Below are positions 46,504 through 54,340 of a stretch of 64,000 nt of DNA, piece after piece. The translations under genes and the position numbers were made by a program. Each line of letters opens with the position of its first letter. Positions within the stretch are counted from its first letter, which is position 1. The notes beneath the pieces are model-generated. The model was not told the DNA's origin. It ran no database searches and was given only the letters and a program-made list of their open reading frames with translations. The DNA comes from Sphingopyxis sp. (GTDB taxonomy: Bacteria > Pseudomonadota > Alphaproteobacteria > Sphingomonadales > Sphingomonadaceae): contig NZ_JAEULM010000046.1 of NCBI RefSeq assembly GCF_016793825.1, forward strand, positions 1 to 64,000. Reading direction: 5' to 3'.

Positions 46504-47432
46504 GCGGCGATATCCTTTGCGCGTTCGATCTGCCGACGATGTTCGCGCCAGGCGATGAACAGGCCGCTGGCGATGATCAACGGGGCACCGATCCATGTCG
46601 TATCGGCGGGCAGGGTTCCAAAGAGCCACCAGCCGCAGGCAATCGACCACAGCAGGCTGGAATAGTCCATCGGGGTCACCACCGCCACCGGCGCAAGTCG
46701 TAACGCGCCGGTCAGCGACATCTGCGCCACGGCGCCTGCCAGGCCGAGCCCGATCAGCAGCGCCCACACGCCGAGGCTGTGCGGTGTGATGAAAAAGGGC
46801 AGGGCGATGCCCAGCGGAACCAGCGAGATCATGCTGAACCAGAATACGATCGCGATCGCGCTTTCGGTGCGGCCGAGGTCGCGGATCTGGATCGTCACCA
46901 GCGCCGTCATGATGGCGCCGCCCAGCGCGATCAGGGCGCCCATCGCATGGCTGCCGTTGAGTCCACCGGCCAGCATCGAGGTCGGGTTGAGCACGATGAG
47001 GACGCCGATGAAGCCCGCGATCACCGCGCTCCATCGTGCCCGGCCGGTCGGTTCGTGCAGGAACAGCGCGGCAAAGATGACCGCGAAGATCGGCACCGAC
47101 AGGTTGATCGTCGTGGCCTCTGCCATCGGCAGGAAGATCATGCCGCCGAAGTTGAAGACCATGCCGGTCAGGCCCATCATCGCGCGGCGGGTATGGATGG
47201 CGAACCGCCGGGTGCGGAAGGTCGCGAGGCCGTCGTGCGTCATCGCCCAGCCAAAGAGCAGCGGCAGGATCACCGCCTGGCGCCAGAACAGGCTTTCGAC
47301 GATGTGGACGCCCGCCGCATCGACCAGTTTGACGACGGCATACATGCCGGAAAGGCTGGCCATGGCGACCAGCCGCAGCGCGATGCCGCCCAGATAATGT
47401 TGCGGTGGGGCGGAGGACTCGGCGGCAACCAT
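46500..47432 (-). CDS. EamA/DMT-superfamily permease
   Basis: A 310-residue inner-membrane protein with ten hydrophobic helices in two five-helix repeats, typical of the 10-TMS drug/metabolite transporter family. Motifs RRFAIHTRRAMMG, LAEP-type loop, and APVAVVTPMDYSSLLWS are consistent. It is probably an exporter; substrate unknown. It overlaps the GST gene downstream, suggesting a two-gene operon for a detoxification or metabolite-efflux role (inference). Confidence 0.85.
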   Translation of the reverse strand: MVAAESSAPPQHYLGGIALRLVAMASLSGMYAVVKLVDAAGVHIVESLFWRQAVILPLLFGWAMTHDGLATFRTRRFAIHTRRAMMGLTGMVFNFGGMIFLPMAEATTINLSVPIFAVIFAALFLHEPTGRARWSAVIAGFIGVLIVLNPTSMLAGGLNGSHAMGALIALGGAIMTALVTIQIRDLGRTESAIAIVFWFSMISLVPLGIALPFFITPHSLGVWALLIGLGLAGAVAQMSLTGALRLAPVAVVTPMDYSSLLWSIACGWWLFGTLPADTTWIGAPLIIASGLFIAWREHRRQIERAKDIAA

Positions 47433-47542
47433 GAGCGGCTGCGCATATCAGCCTGCCGCCCCTTTGCAAGCGACGTCCGCTCCACTTTGCCGGCGCACGT
47501 CCTGTCGCATGGCGGGCCGGTGCGAGGATCGCACCAATCCCC

Positions 47543-47571
47543 TTGCGCCCCGCCCCCCGATGCGGCTAAGG
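47543..47571 (+). promoter_or_regulatory. candidate promoter of tRNA-Trp
   Basis: TTGCGC (47543-47548) and CTAAGG (47566-47571) are 17 bases apart, and transcription would start about 8 bases before the mature tRNA 5' end at 47586. A TTG/CTA pattern is common in alphaproteobacterial promoters. No competing site was seen. Confidence 0.4.
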
Positions 47572-47585
47572 GCGCACTCCGGCCT

Positions 47586-47661
47586 AGGGGTATAGCTCAG
47601 TTGGTAGAGCATCGGTCTCCAAAACCGAGGGTCGCGGGTTCAAGTCCTGCTGCCCCTGCCA
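47586..47661 (+). tRNA. tRNA-Trp (anticodon CCA)
   Basis: A complete cloverleaf. The acceptor stem AGGGGTA (47586-47592) pairs with TGCCCCT (47651-47657), including one G-T pair. The D arm is GCTC..GAGC. The anticodon stem TCGGT/ACCGA encloses loop CTCCAAA with anticodon CCA at 47619-47621. The T arm is GCGGG TTCAAGT CCTGC. The 3' CCA is encoded. A tRNA-Trp upstream of secE-nusG is the common bacterial arrangement; here a Gdx gene lies between. Confidence 0.97.
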
Positions 47662-47718
47662 GGCCGGCCAGACCCTAAAAGGGCCACGTCCCTGCCTGCG
47701 GCGCCGCAGGTTACAGGA

Positions 47719-47732
47719 CCGGGACGGCCCGG
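47719..47732 (+). promoter_or_regulatory. ACGG-loop hairpin, possible guanidine-II-like element
   Basis: CCGGG (47719-47723) pairs with CCCGG (47728-47732) around loop ACGG. Guanidine-II (mini-ykkC) riboswitches consist of two hairpins with ACGR loops and often precede gdx genes. Here the gdx start is 20 bases downstream. Only one hairpin fits well; an upstream GGG..CCC hairpin at 47681-47692 has ACG in a six-base loop but is not canonical. Confidence 0.35.
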
Positions 47733-47752
47733 CAGCCATCGAGGAGGCTGTC

Positions 47753-48073
47753 ATGCCCTGGGTTTACCTGATCATCGCGGGATTGTTCGAAGTCGTCTGG
47801 GCTTTGGCCATGAAACAGTCGGAGGGCTTTACGCGCCCCGGCCCGACGGTCGTCACGCTGGTCGCGATGACCATCAGCTTTGCGCTGCTTTCGTTGTCGA
47901 TGAAGGCGCTGCCGCTGGGTACCGCCTATACGATCTGGACCGGGATCGGGGCGGTCGGGGCCTTTCTGGTAGGAATTGCCGTGCTCGGCGAACCGGCGGG
48001 CGGCGTGCGCATTCTTGCCGCGTTGCTGATCGTCGCGGGCCTTGTGCTGATGAAGCTCTCCTCGCCGGCCTGA
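47753..48073 (+). CDS. gdx: SMR-family guanidinium exporter Gdx (SugE)
   Basis: A 106-residue four-helix inner-membrane protein of the small multidrug resistance family. The essential Glu13 is in GLFEVVWALAMK. The segment KALPLGTAYTIWTGIGAVG at about 58-76 matches the Gdx/SugE type rather than the Qac type. It would export guanidinium in exchange for protons as a dual-topology dimer. GAGGAGG precedes the start by about 6 bases. It lies between tRNA-Trp and secE, an insertion into an otherwise conserved order. Confidence 0.88.
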   Translation: MPWVYLIIAGLFEVVWALAMKQSEGFTRPGPTVVTLVAMTISFALLSLSMKALPLGTAYTIWTGIGAVGAFLVGIAVLGEPAGGVRILAALLIVAGLVLMKLSSPA

Positions 48074-48280
48074 CCGCGGCGCCTGCTGCAATCGCTTGCC
48101 AAGGTGCGGAGGCCCGTTTAAAGGCCGCATCATTCGGACAGATGCGCCGTTTTCCTTCCGCCTTTCGCCGACATGCTCGGGGAGGGTGGGCGGACTATTG
48201 CCCGAAGCGTGCTTGACGCGCGGAGGGCGGCAACCCATCTGGCCCGGATCATTGGACGTTTGAAGGACAGGACGCGCGAT

Positions 48281-48478
48281 ATGGCCAAGCCCAAAATTGG
48301 CGAATTCGTCAACCAGGTGAAGACCGAGGCTACCAAGATCGTGTGGCCTTCGAGCCGCGAGACGGTGCAGACCACCATCCTGGTGCTGATCATGACCACG
48401 CTCCTGGCGCTCTTCTTTTTCGGCGTCGACACGGTTTTCAAATTCATCGTCAGCTGGCTGACGTCGCTCGCGCGCTAA
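48281..48478 (+). CDS. secE: preprotein translocase subunit SecE
   Basis: A 65-residue single-span SecE, which clamps SecY in the inner membrane. The amphipathic segment GEFVNQVKTEATKIVWPSSRE precedes the transmembrane helix (about 34-60). The WP.R.E signature is visible. The ATG at 48281 is chosen because the family starts shortly before the amphipathic helix; the in-frame extension to 48173 has no family resemblance. A possible -35 (TTGACG at 48213) lies upstream without a clear -10. nusG follows after 33 bases. Confidence 0.95.
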   Translation: MAKPKIGEFVNQVKTEATKIVWPSSRETVQTTILVLIMTTLLALFFFGVDTVFKFIVSWLTSLAR

Positions 48479-48511
48479 GCGCGGCACCGCAGGGTAAAAG
48501 GGACACGCATC

Positions 48512-49048
48512 ATGGCGCGCTGGTACATCATTCACGCCTATTCGGGCTTCGAAAACAAGGTTCGCGATTCGGTGCTGGCCGAAGCCGAACGCATGGGCCT
48601 CAGCGATTTCGTCGAGGCGGTCGAAGTGCCGGTCGAGACCGTCACCGAAGTGAAGCGCGGCAAGAAGGTGCAGGCCGAACGGAAATTCTTCCCCGGCTAT
48701 GTCCTCGCCAAGCTCACGATGAGCGACGACGTCTATCACCTTGTCAAGAATACGCCGAAGGTGACGGGTTTCCTCGGTTCGTCGGGCAAGCCGCAGGCGA
48801 TCAGCGAAGCCGAAGCCGCACGCATCCTCAACAGCAAGGAAGAGGCCGCGGCGCGCCCCAAGCAGGAAATTCGCGTCGATTACGAAATCGGCGATCAGGT
48901 CAAGGTGCTGGAAGGCCCGTTCGCGAGCTTCAATGGCGTGGTCGAGGAACTCGACTTCGACAAGGCGCGCGTCAAGGTGTCGGTGTCGATCTTCGGTCGC
49001 GCGACGCCCGTCGAGCTCGATTTCGAGCAGGTCGAACGCATGAAGTGA
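48512..49048 (+). CDS. nusG: transcription termination/antitermination protein NusG
   Basis: A 178-residue NusG that couples RNA polymerase to ribosomes and Rho. NGN domain: ARWYIIHAYSGFENKVRDSV, then FFPGYVLAKL. The KOW domain at the C-terminus has GDQVKVLEGPFASFNGVVEE. Length is typical of alphaproteobacterial NusG. It follows secE in the normal order; rplK would usually be next, but a TesB gene intervenes. Confidence 0.97.
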   Translation: MARWYIIHAYSGFENKVRDSVLAEAERMGLSDFVEAVEVPVETVTEVKRGKKVQAERKFFPGYVLAKLTMSDDVYHLVKNTPKVTGFLGSSGKPQAISEAEAARILNSKEEAAARPKQEIRVDYEIGDQVKVLEGPFASFNGVVEELDFDKARVKVSVSIFGRATPVELDFEQVERMK

Positions 49049-49088
49049 CGGTCATCGGCCGCCACCAGTCAACGGATCGGATGATGTC

Positions 49089-50027
49089 ATGAGCCTGACT
49101 CCCGACGAGATTCAGGCCCGCGTCGATCGCGCACGCGAAATCCAGTCGGCCTTTTCGCCCGAGAAGGTCGTCGCGGCGGTGACGCGCCTGTTCGACCTGG
49201 AGCGCGTGCCGGGTCTGGAAGACGAATTCACCTTTCCCGCCTTCAACAAGCCTACGCGGCAACGCATCTTTGGCGGGCAGGTGATCGCGCAGGCGCTCGT
49301 CGCGGCAGCACGCACCGTCGATCCGGCCAAGACCGCGCATTCGCTCCACGCCTATTTCCTGCGCGGCGGCGACGAGGCAAAGCCGCTCCATTTCCGTGTT
49401 CACCGCGATTTCGATGGCCGCAGCTTCGCGAACCGCCGCGTTGTCGTCCGGCAGGATGGCAAGGTGATCTTCAACCTTACCGCCTCGTTCCACGCGCCCG
49501 AGCCCGGCGCCGCGCATCAGGCGCCGATGCCCGATGTGCTGCCGCCTGAGGAGTGCGCCGAGTTCGTCGAGAATCTGGCCGCGGACCCCAATGTCAGCGA
49601 CGCGCAGCTCGACCGAATGGCGCGGCTTCGCCCCTTCGAGATCCGCAGCTTTCGTCCCTCGTCGGTCGAAAAGGGAACGACGCATTATCAATGGTATCGG
49701 CTGGCCGCACCGATCGGCGACGATCCGCTGCTTCACCGCGCTTTCCTCGCCTATGCGTCGGACATGGGGCTCCTGTCCTCTTCGCTGCTGCCGCATGGCT
49801 TTACCTGGTCGACACCGGGATTGTTCTCGACCAGCCTCGACCATGCGATGTGGTTTCACGACGACGTGCGCGCCGATCAATGGTTCGTCTATGTGATGGA
49901 CAGCGACTGGACCGGCGCCAGCCGCGGGATCAATCGCGGCCTGGTCTATCGGCAGGACGGCACGCTGATCGCCTCGGCGATGCAGGAAGGGTTGCTGCGC
50001 ATCACCCGGCCCGAGGGCGACGCATAA
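49089..50027 (+). CDS. tesB: acyl-CoA thioesterase II (TesB)
   Basis: A 312-residue double-hotdog thioesterase hydrolysing medium- and long-chain acyl-CoA. The first hotdog has FGGQVIAQALVAA and HSLHAYFLRGGD; the second has AFLAYASDMGLL, FSTSLDHAMWFHDD and the end SRGINRGLVYRQDGTLIAS. These carry the Asp/Thr/Gln active-site residues known from E. coli TesB. It sits 40 bases after nusG on the same strand, within what is usually an uninterrupted secE-nusG-rplK-rplA run. Confidence 0.92.
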   Translation: MSLTPDEIQARVDRAREIQSAFSPEKVVAAVTRLFDLERVPGLEDEFTFPAFNKPTRQRIFGGQVIAQALVAAARTVDPAKTAHSLHAYFLRGGDEAKPLHFRVHRDFDGRSFANRRVVVRQDGKVIFNLTASFHAPEPGAAHQAPMPDVLPPEECAEFVENLAADPNVSDAQLDRMARLRPFEIRSFRPSSVEKGTTHYQWYRLAAPIGDDPLLHRAFLAYASDMGLLSSSLLPHGFTWSTPGLFSTSLDHAMWFHDDVRADQWFVYVMDSDWTGASRGINRGLVYRQDGTLIASAMQEGLLRITRPEGDA

Positions 50028-50030
50028 GGC

Positions 50031-50058
50031 TTGTTTTCTGCGACGTTTGCGGCTAGTG
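50031..50058 (+). promoter_or_regulatory. candidate promoter of rplK-rplA
   Basis: TTGTTT (50031-50036) and CTAGTG (50053-50058) are 16 bases apart, just after the tesB stop. This would give a leader of about 115 bases before rplK containing two hairpins. Both boxes are weak matches. Confidence 0.3.
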
Positions 50059-50099
50059 GCGCCGCTTCGCGTCAGACACGGACGTGATTCCGCGCGGGA

Positions 50100-50156
50100 G
50101 GAAGGGGTGATGCCCTTCCGTTCGACCGCTTATTTTGAGTCCCGGATCGGTCCGGG
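50100..50156 (+). promoter_or_regulatory. structured rplK leader, possible L1 autoregulatory site
   Basis: Two perfect hairpins lie upstream of rplK: GGAAGGG/CCCTTCC (50100-50106 with 50113-50119) and CCCGGA/TCCGGG (50141-50146 with 50151-50156) around a TCGG loop. L1 represses the rplKA message by binding its leader in many bacteria. The match to the L1 motif was not confirmed. Confidence 0.3.
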
Positions 50157-50180
50157 GCAACAGAAAGACAGGAGGCCATC

Positions 50181-50612
50181 ATGGCTAAGAAGATCAGCGG
50201 CTACATCAAGCTGCAGGTGCCCGCCGGCACCGCCAACCCGTCGCCGCCGCTTGGGCCGGCGCTTGGTCAGCGCGGCGTCAACATCATGGAATTCTGCAAG
50301 GCGTTCAACGCCGCGACCGACGGCCTCGAAAAGGGTCAGCCGACCCCGACGATCATCACCGTCTTCGCCGACAAGAGCTTTTCCTTCATCACCAAGACGC
50401 CCCCGGCGACTTATCTGATCAAGAAGGCCGCGAACCTGAAATCGGGTTCGAAGGAGCCCGGCAAGATCAGCGGCGGCAAGATCGCCCGTTCGAAGCTGAC
50501 CGAAATCGCCGAGATCAAGATGAAGGATCTCAATGCGAACGACCTGGAACAGGCAACGAAGATCATCGAGGGCAGCGCCCGTTCGATGGGCCTCGAAGTG
50601 ACGGAGGGCTGA
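50181..50612 (+). CDS. rplK: 50S ribosomal protein L11
   Basis: A 143-residue L11, part of the GTPase-associated centre of the large subunit. It starts [41 protein letters not shown], all family hallmarks, and has [17 protein letters not shown] and the C-terminal [21 protein letters not shown] lies 8 bases before the ATG. rplA follows after 4 bases. Confidence 0.98.
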   Translation: MAKKISGYIKLQVPAGTANPSPPLGPALGQRGVNIMEFCKAFNAATDGLEKGQPTPTIITVFADKSFSFITKTPPATYLIKKAANLKSGSKEPGKISGGKIARSKLTEIAEIKMKDLNANDLEQATKIIEGSARSMGLEVTEG

Positions 50613-50616
50613 CCCC

Positions 50617-51315
50617 ATGGCAAAGCTGACCAAGAAGCAGAAGGCCCTTGAGGGCAAGGTCGACGCGCTGAAGCTGCACGGCGTTGACGAAGCGATCAAG
50701 ACGGTGCGCGAACTGGCCTCGGCCAAGTTCGACGAAACGCTGGAAATCGCGATGAACCTGGGCGTCGACCCGCGTCATGCCGACCAGATGGTCCGCGGCG
50801 TCGTCACGCTGCCCGCCGGCACCGGCAAGGACGTCAAGGTTGCGGTGTTCGCGCGCGGCGACAACGTCGACAAGGCGCTGGCCGCCGGCGCCGACAAGGT
50901 CGGTGCGGAAGACCTGATGGAAGACATGCTCGCGGGCAACCTCGACTATGGCCGCGTCATCGCGACGCCGGACATGATGGGCATCGTCGGCCGCCTCGGC
51001 AAGACGCTGGGTCCGAAGGGCCTGATGCCGAACCCGAAGCTGGGCACCGTCACCCCGAACGTCGCCGAAGCGGTCAAGGCAGCCAAGGGCGGCCAGATCG
51101 AATTCCGCGTCGAAAAGGTCGGCATCATCCACGCCGGTATCGGCAAGCTGTCGTTCGGCGAGGAGAAGCTCCGCCAGAACTTTGATGCGTTCGTCGATGC
51201 GATCGTCAAGGCCAAGCCGGCCGGCGCGAAGGGCAAATATGTCCGCAAGATCGCGCTGTCGTCGTCGATGGGTCCGGGTGTCAAGGTCGACACGGCGGAC
51301 GTCGCCGGCGCCTGA
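50617..51315 (+). CDS. rplA: 50S ribosomal protein L1
   Basis: A 232-residue L1, the mobile stalk protein of the large subunit and a likely repressor of its own operon. Family motifs: [41 protein letters not shown] and the C-terminal [11 protein letters not shown]. It ends at an intrinsic terminator at 51340-51370, so rplJ-rplL are not part of this message and are not in the window. Confidence 0.98.
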   Translation: MAKLTKKQKALEGKVDALKLHGVDEAIKTVRELASAKFDETLEIAMNLGVDPRHADQMVRGVVTLPAGTGKDVKVAVFARGDNVDKALAAGADKVGAEDLMEDMLAGNLDYGRVIATPDMMGIVGRLGKTLGPKGLMPNPKLGTVTPNVAEAVKAAKGGQIEFRVEKVGIIHAGIGKLSFGEEKLRQNFDAFVDAIVKAKPAGAKGKYVRKIALSSSMGPGVKVDTADVAGA

Positions 51316-51339
51316 TTTCAGGCACGATGAGTTAGGGAA

Positions 51340-51370
51340 GGGCCGGGGGAAACTCCGGCCCTTTTCTTAT
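51340..51370 (+). terminator. rho-independent terminator after rplA
   Basis: GGGCCGG (51340-51346) pairs with CCGGCCC (51355-51361) around GGGAAACT, followed immediately by TTTTCTTAT. This closes the rplK-rplA operon. Confidence 0.92.
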
Positions 51371-51447
51371 GGGTAATGGCGGCTTTTCGGGTGGAGGGCG
51401 GACGTTTTGCGTCTCATTTCCGAGCCACGAAAGCTTTCCGAAGCAGA

Positions 51448-51939
51448 TTAATGGCCCGTAGCGGGATATTGCATCTTCACCTGCGTCCAGCACAGCCCAG
51501 CCGTCCTTCTTCTGGACGAGTTGGCTATCCGCCGGACGCACTGCCTAATGAATGTGGATGTAAATCCGCAGTCGATGGCAATAACCTTCAGAGGTTCTAG
51601 TTCTTCAGGAGGACCGAATGCCAAGCTACTTGCAGGGCTGTTGCTTGCCACTGTGCCTGGCTCTAGATTGCAAACCTCGGAATGGGACTGATAAACATCT
51701 ATCACCGAAATTCGCGACGCGAGAGTGAGAACGCGATCAGAAAATTCCTCAATAGCCTGCTCGCTGATATCTCCGGGTGCCAGCAAGCGAACCACCTGCT
51801 CTTCACCTGATTGCCCGCGACAAGTTTCCTTCCAACCCTTATCGGTCGCTAGTGCCTCAATAGCGCGAATTTGAGGCGGTATGCCTGACGCTTCCAAGCC
51901 ATCCGGCGAAATAGCACCAGGCATCAAAAGGTGTAACAT
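51448..51939 (-). CDS. orphan open reading frame of unusual composition
   Basis: A 163-residue open frame on the minus strand with no family I recognise and no ribosome binding site before the ATG (51939) or the next in-frame ATG (51924). The first 110 residues look like a mixed alpha/beta protein (IRAIEALATDKGWKETC, then EQAIEEFSDRVLTLASRISV), but the last 40 are rich in Arg, Cys and Ser and do not look folded, which may mean a frameshift. The region is visibly lower in GC than its neighbours, so it may be a transferred or decaying gene. It could also be non-coding. Confidence 0.35.
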   Translation of the reverse strand: MLHLLMPGAISPDGLEASGIPPQIRAIEALATDKGWKETCRGQSGEEQVVRLLAPGDISEQAIEEFSDRVLTLASRISVIDVYQSHSEVCNLEPGTVASNSPASSLAFGPPEELEPLKVIAIDCGFTSTFIRQCVRRIANSSRRRTAGLCWTQVKMQYPATGH

Positions 51940-52021
51940 AGCGAGAGAGGACCCCCCGATAGATACGTCCGCTACCGGTCGTCAGCCGGCGCCGCGTAGT
52001 CGTAACGACCGTGAGAGGTGG

Positions 52022-52624
52022 TCAGGCCAGCGCCTCTTCCACCTGATCGAGCCGGTCCTTGCCGAAGAACATCTCGTCCCCGACGAAGAAGGTCGGGATG
52101 CCGAACACGCCGCGCGCGACGGCGGCTTCGGTGTTGGCGACCAGCTTTGCCTTGATATCGGCCTCCTGCGTCCGCGCAAGGAGGGCTGGGCCGTCGAAGC
52201 CGTTGGCCGAGAGGTAGGTCACGATCACGTCGGGATCGTCCATCTTCAGCCCGTCTTCCCACATCGCCCGGTTCACGACTTCGACATAGTCATCGAGTGT
52301 GCCTTCGTCCCCGGCGACGATCGCGCCGCGCATGATGGTCAGCGTGTTGACCGGGAAATGCGGGTTGAGGCGGAATCTGGAGAGGCCGTGCTTCTCGATA
52401 AAACGCCGCATCTCAAGATGTTCGTAGGCGAGTTTGGCTGGCGCTTCGGCATATTGCACCATGGGCGCCTTGTTCCCCGTCGCTTTGAAAATGCCGCCGA
52501 GCAGGCATGGCGTGACGACGAGATCGGCGCCGGTGCGATCGAGCAATTCAGGCAACACCTTCAACGTCAGATAGGCATTGGGGCTACCGAAATCGAAAAT
52601 CAGTTCGAGGGTCTTGCTCACCAT
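52022..52624 (-). CDS. 2-hydroxychromene-2-carboxylate isomerase family protein
   Basis: A 200-residue thioredoxin-fold protein of the DsbA/HCCA-isomerase type. ELIFDFGSPNAYLTLKVLPEL at the N-terminus, FRLNPHFPVNTLTIMRGAI in the middle, and the C-terminal RGVFGIPTFFVGDEMFFGKDRLDQVEEAL are typical. Members act with glutathione on aromatic degradation intermediates; the substrate here is unknown. The ATG at 52624 has GGAGAGAA just ahead. It overlaps the SDR stop by 7 bases, so the two genes form an operon facing away from an HxlR regulator. Confidence 0.85.
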   Translation of the reverse strand: MVSKTLELIFDFGSPNAYLTLKVLPELLDRTGADLVVTPCLLGGIFKATGNKAPMVQYAEAPAKLAYEHLEMRRFIEKHGLSRFRLNPHFPVNTLTIMRGAIVAGDEGTLDDYVEVVNRAMWEDGLKMDDPDVIVTYLSANGFDGPALLARTQEADIKAKLVANTEAAVARGVFGIPTFFVGDEMFFGKDRLDQVEEALA

Positions 52625-53349
52625 TTCTCTCCCCAAGGACGAAGGTCGAGTTCGTGCGTCCACGCGCTTTTGGGTTGTTTGTGGAGCATGACATAATTGG
52701 CGGCGATCGCCGCGGGGTTGAGGATCAGGTCCTGCACCTTCGCGTTGTCGAAATCGGGATGGCGACCCTTGATGAAGTCGGTGTCGATCGCGCCATCGAT
52801 GACCGTATGCGCGACGTGGATGCCCTGTGGCCCCAACTCGCGCGCCATCGACTGTGCCAGCATCCGGAGCGCGCCCTTGGCGCCCGAAAAGGCGGCAAAA
52901 CCCGATCCGCCGCGCAGGCTGGCGGTTGCGCCGGTGAAGAGGATCGTGCCGCGTCCGCGCGGGATCATCCGCTTTGCCGCCTCGCGCCCCATCAGGAAGC
53001 CGCCAAGGCAGGCCATCTCCCAGACCTTGGTATAGACGCGCACCGTCGTCTCGCTGATTGGAAAGTTTACATTGGCGCCGATGTTGAACACCGCGACTTC
53101 GACCGGGCCGACTTCGACCTCGATCCGGTCGAACAGCGCGATCATCGCCTCTTCGTCGCGGGCGTCGGCCGGGAAGGCGCGCGCCTGATGCCCGTCGTCA
53201 CGGATCGATTGCGCCAGCGCTTCGAGTGCATCGGTGTTGCGTTCGCGGCGATTGACGCAGGCGGTAAGTCCTTCGGCGGCGAACGCGCGCGCGATTGCGC
53301 CGCCCGTGGCGTCTCCGGCTCCGATGATGACGGCTGCGGGATTGGGCAT
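52618..53349 (-). CDS. short-chain dehydrogenase/reductase
   Basis: A 243-residue Rossmann-fold protein. The cofactor loop reads VIIGAGDATGGAIAR (about 7-21), where Gly-Ala-Gly-Asp replaces the usual TGxxxGxG. NIGAN takes the place of NNAG. The catalytic region has FTGATASLRGGSGFAAFSGAKGAL; at the usual YxxxK Tyr there is Phe (FSGAK), so catalysis may be altered or absent. It starts at 53349, divergent from the HxlR gene, with the palindrome at 53380-53396 between them. Confidence 0.8.
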   Translation of the reverse strand: MPNPAAVIIGAGDATGGAIARAFAAEGLTACVNRRERNTDALEALAQSIRDDGHQARAFPADARDEEAMIALFDRIEVEVGPVEVAVFNIGANVNFPISETTVRVYTKVWEMACLGGFLMGREAAKRMIPRGRGTILFTGATASLRGGSGFAAFSGAKGALRMLAQSMARELGPQGIHVAHTVIDGAIDTDFIKGRHPDFDNAKVQDLILNPAAIAANYVMLHKQPKSAWTHELDLRPWGEKW

Positions 53350-53379
53350 GGGCGACTCTACCTCTTGCGCCCGATAGTA

Positions 53380-53396
53380 ACTATGATAATCATAGT
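53380..53396. promoter_or_regulatory. palindromic operator in the SDR/HxlR divergent promoter
   Basis: ACTATGAT-A-ATCATAGT is a perfect 8-bp palindrome with one central base; it extends to 23 bases as GTAACTATGATAATCATAGTGAC with three mismatches. It lies 30 bases from each of the two divergent start codons. HxlR-family repressors bind sites of this kind beside their own genes. The site would overlap both promoters. Confidence 0.75.
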
Positions 53397-53427
53397 GACA
53401 AGAGATAATTTGGCACTGAGTGGAGCG

Positions 53428-53919
53428 ATGCCCAGACGCGCGGACCTGTCGGATACATTTTGCCCGGTCGGGCGGTCGGCCGAATTGCTTGGCGACCGCG
53501 CGGTACTGTTGATCCTGCGCGACCTGTTCTTCGGACGGCGGCGGTTCGAGGCGATCGTGGCGAACACGGGCCTTGGGCCGCAGCTCGTGTCGGCGCGGTT
53601 GAAACTCATGGAAAAGGAAGGGGTGGTCGAGCGCCATGCCTATCAGGCGCGTCCGCCGCGCCATGAATATCGGCTGACCGCGAAGGGCAAGGACCTGTTC
53701 GACGTCCTTTATGCGATGCGCAATTGGGCCGAGCGCTGGGCTTATGCCGAGGGCGAAACCGGCACGGGACCGGCCATGCGCTATATCCACCGGGCGTGCG
53801 GCACCGACGTCGGGACGTCAACCGTTTGTCCGGGATGTGGCCAGCCGCTCCGCTATGGCGATTTGAAGGGAGAGCCGTCTGCCGCGCTCAGGGCCGAGCA
53901 GGCGGCACGGGGCGGGTAG
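53428..53919 (+). CDS. HxlR-family transcriptional regulator
   Basis: A 163-residue winged-helix regulator. The HxlR core is clear: FCPVGRSAELLGDRAVLLILRDLFFGRRRFEAI, then GLGPQLVSARLKLMEKEGVVER, and HEYRLTAKGKDL. A C-terminal extension (IHRACGTDVGTS..CPGCGQPL) has three cysteines and could bind zinc or form a redox switch. The ATG at 53428 is preceded by GTGGAG, with short spacing; an upstream TTG is possible. It is divergent from the SDR/HCCA pair, which it probably represses; the effector is unknown. Confidence 0.88.
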   Translation: MPRRADLSDTFCPVGRSAELLGDRAVLLILRDLFFGRRRFEAIVANTGLGPQLVSARLKLMEKEGVVERHAYQARPPRHEYRLTAKGKDLFDVLYAMRNWAERWAYAEGETGTGPAMRYIHRACGTDVGTSTVCPGCGQPLRYGDLKGEPSAALRAEQAARGG

Positions 53920-53930
53920 GACATTCCCAT

Positions 53931-53958
53931 CGTCATCCCCGCCCTTGCCGGGATGACG
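53931..53958. repeat. REP-like hairpin between convergent genes
   Basis: CGTCATCC (53931-53938) pairs with GGATGACG (53951-53958). It is the short form of the repeat at 725-797. It lies between the stop codons of the HxlR gene and clpS and may end transcription in both directions; no T-run is present. Confidence 0.65.
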
Positions 53959-53971
53959 GATTGAAGGGAGG

Positions 53972-54340
53972 TTAGGCCTTCTCGAGCGTGCACTGCAGCG
54001 GGTGCTGGTTCTGCCGCGCGGCATCCATCACCTGATTCACCTTGGTTTCGGCAACTTCATAGCTGAACACGCCGCACACTCCTACGCCCTGCTGGTGAAC
54101 GTGGAGCATCACCTGGGTCGCCTGTTCGATGTCCATGTTGAAGAAGCGCTGCAATACCATCACGACGAATTCCATCGGGGTATAGTCGTCGTTGAGCAGC
54201 AGCACCTTGTACATCGACGGCTTCTTGGGCTTTGCGCGCGTGCGCGTCGCAATGCCGACGCCCGGCGTACCGGACGCATCGTCATCCTTGCCCGCCGTTA
54301 TGCGGACGACATGGGGGATCGAAGCGGGAAGCATCATCAT
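53972..54340 (-). CDS. clpS: ATP-dependent Clp protease adaptor ClpS
   Basis: A ClpS adaptor that delivers N-degron substrates to ClpAP. The core [25 protein letters not shown], then [29 protein letters not shown], is diagnostic, including the Asn-Asp pair that binds the N-terminal residue. The start is uncertain: ATGs at 54340, 54337 and 54334 are adjacent, and a further one lies at 54388; none has a good ribosome binding site. The 54340 choice gives 122 residues. clpA is not adjacent. Confidence 0.93.
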   Translation of the reverse strand: MMMLPASIPHVVRITAGKDDDASGTPGVGIATRTRAKPKKPSMYKVLLLNDDYTPMEFVVMVLQRFFNMDIEQATQVMLHVHQQGVGVCGVFSYEVAETKVNQVMDAARQNQHPLQCTLEKA

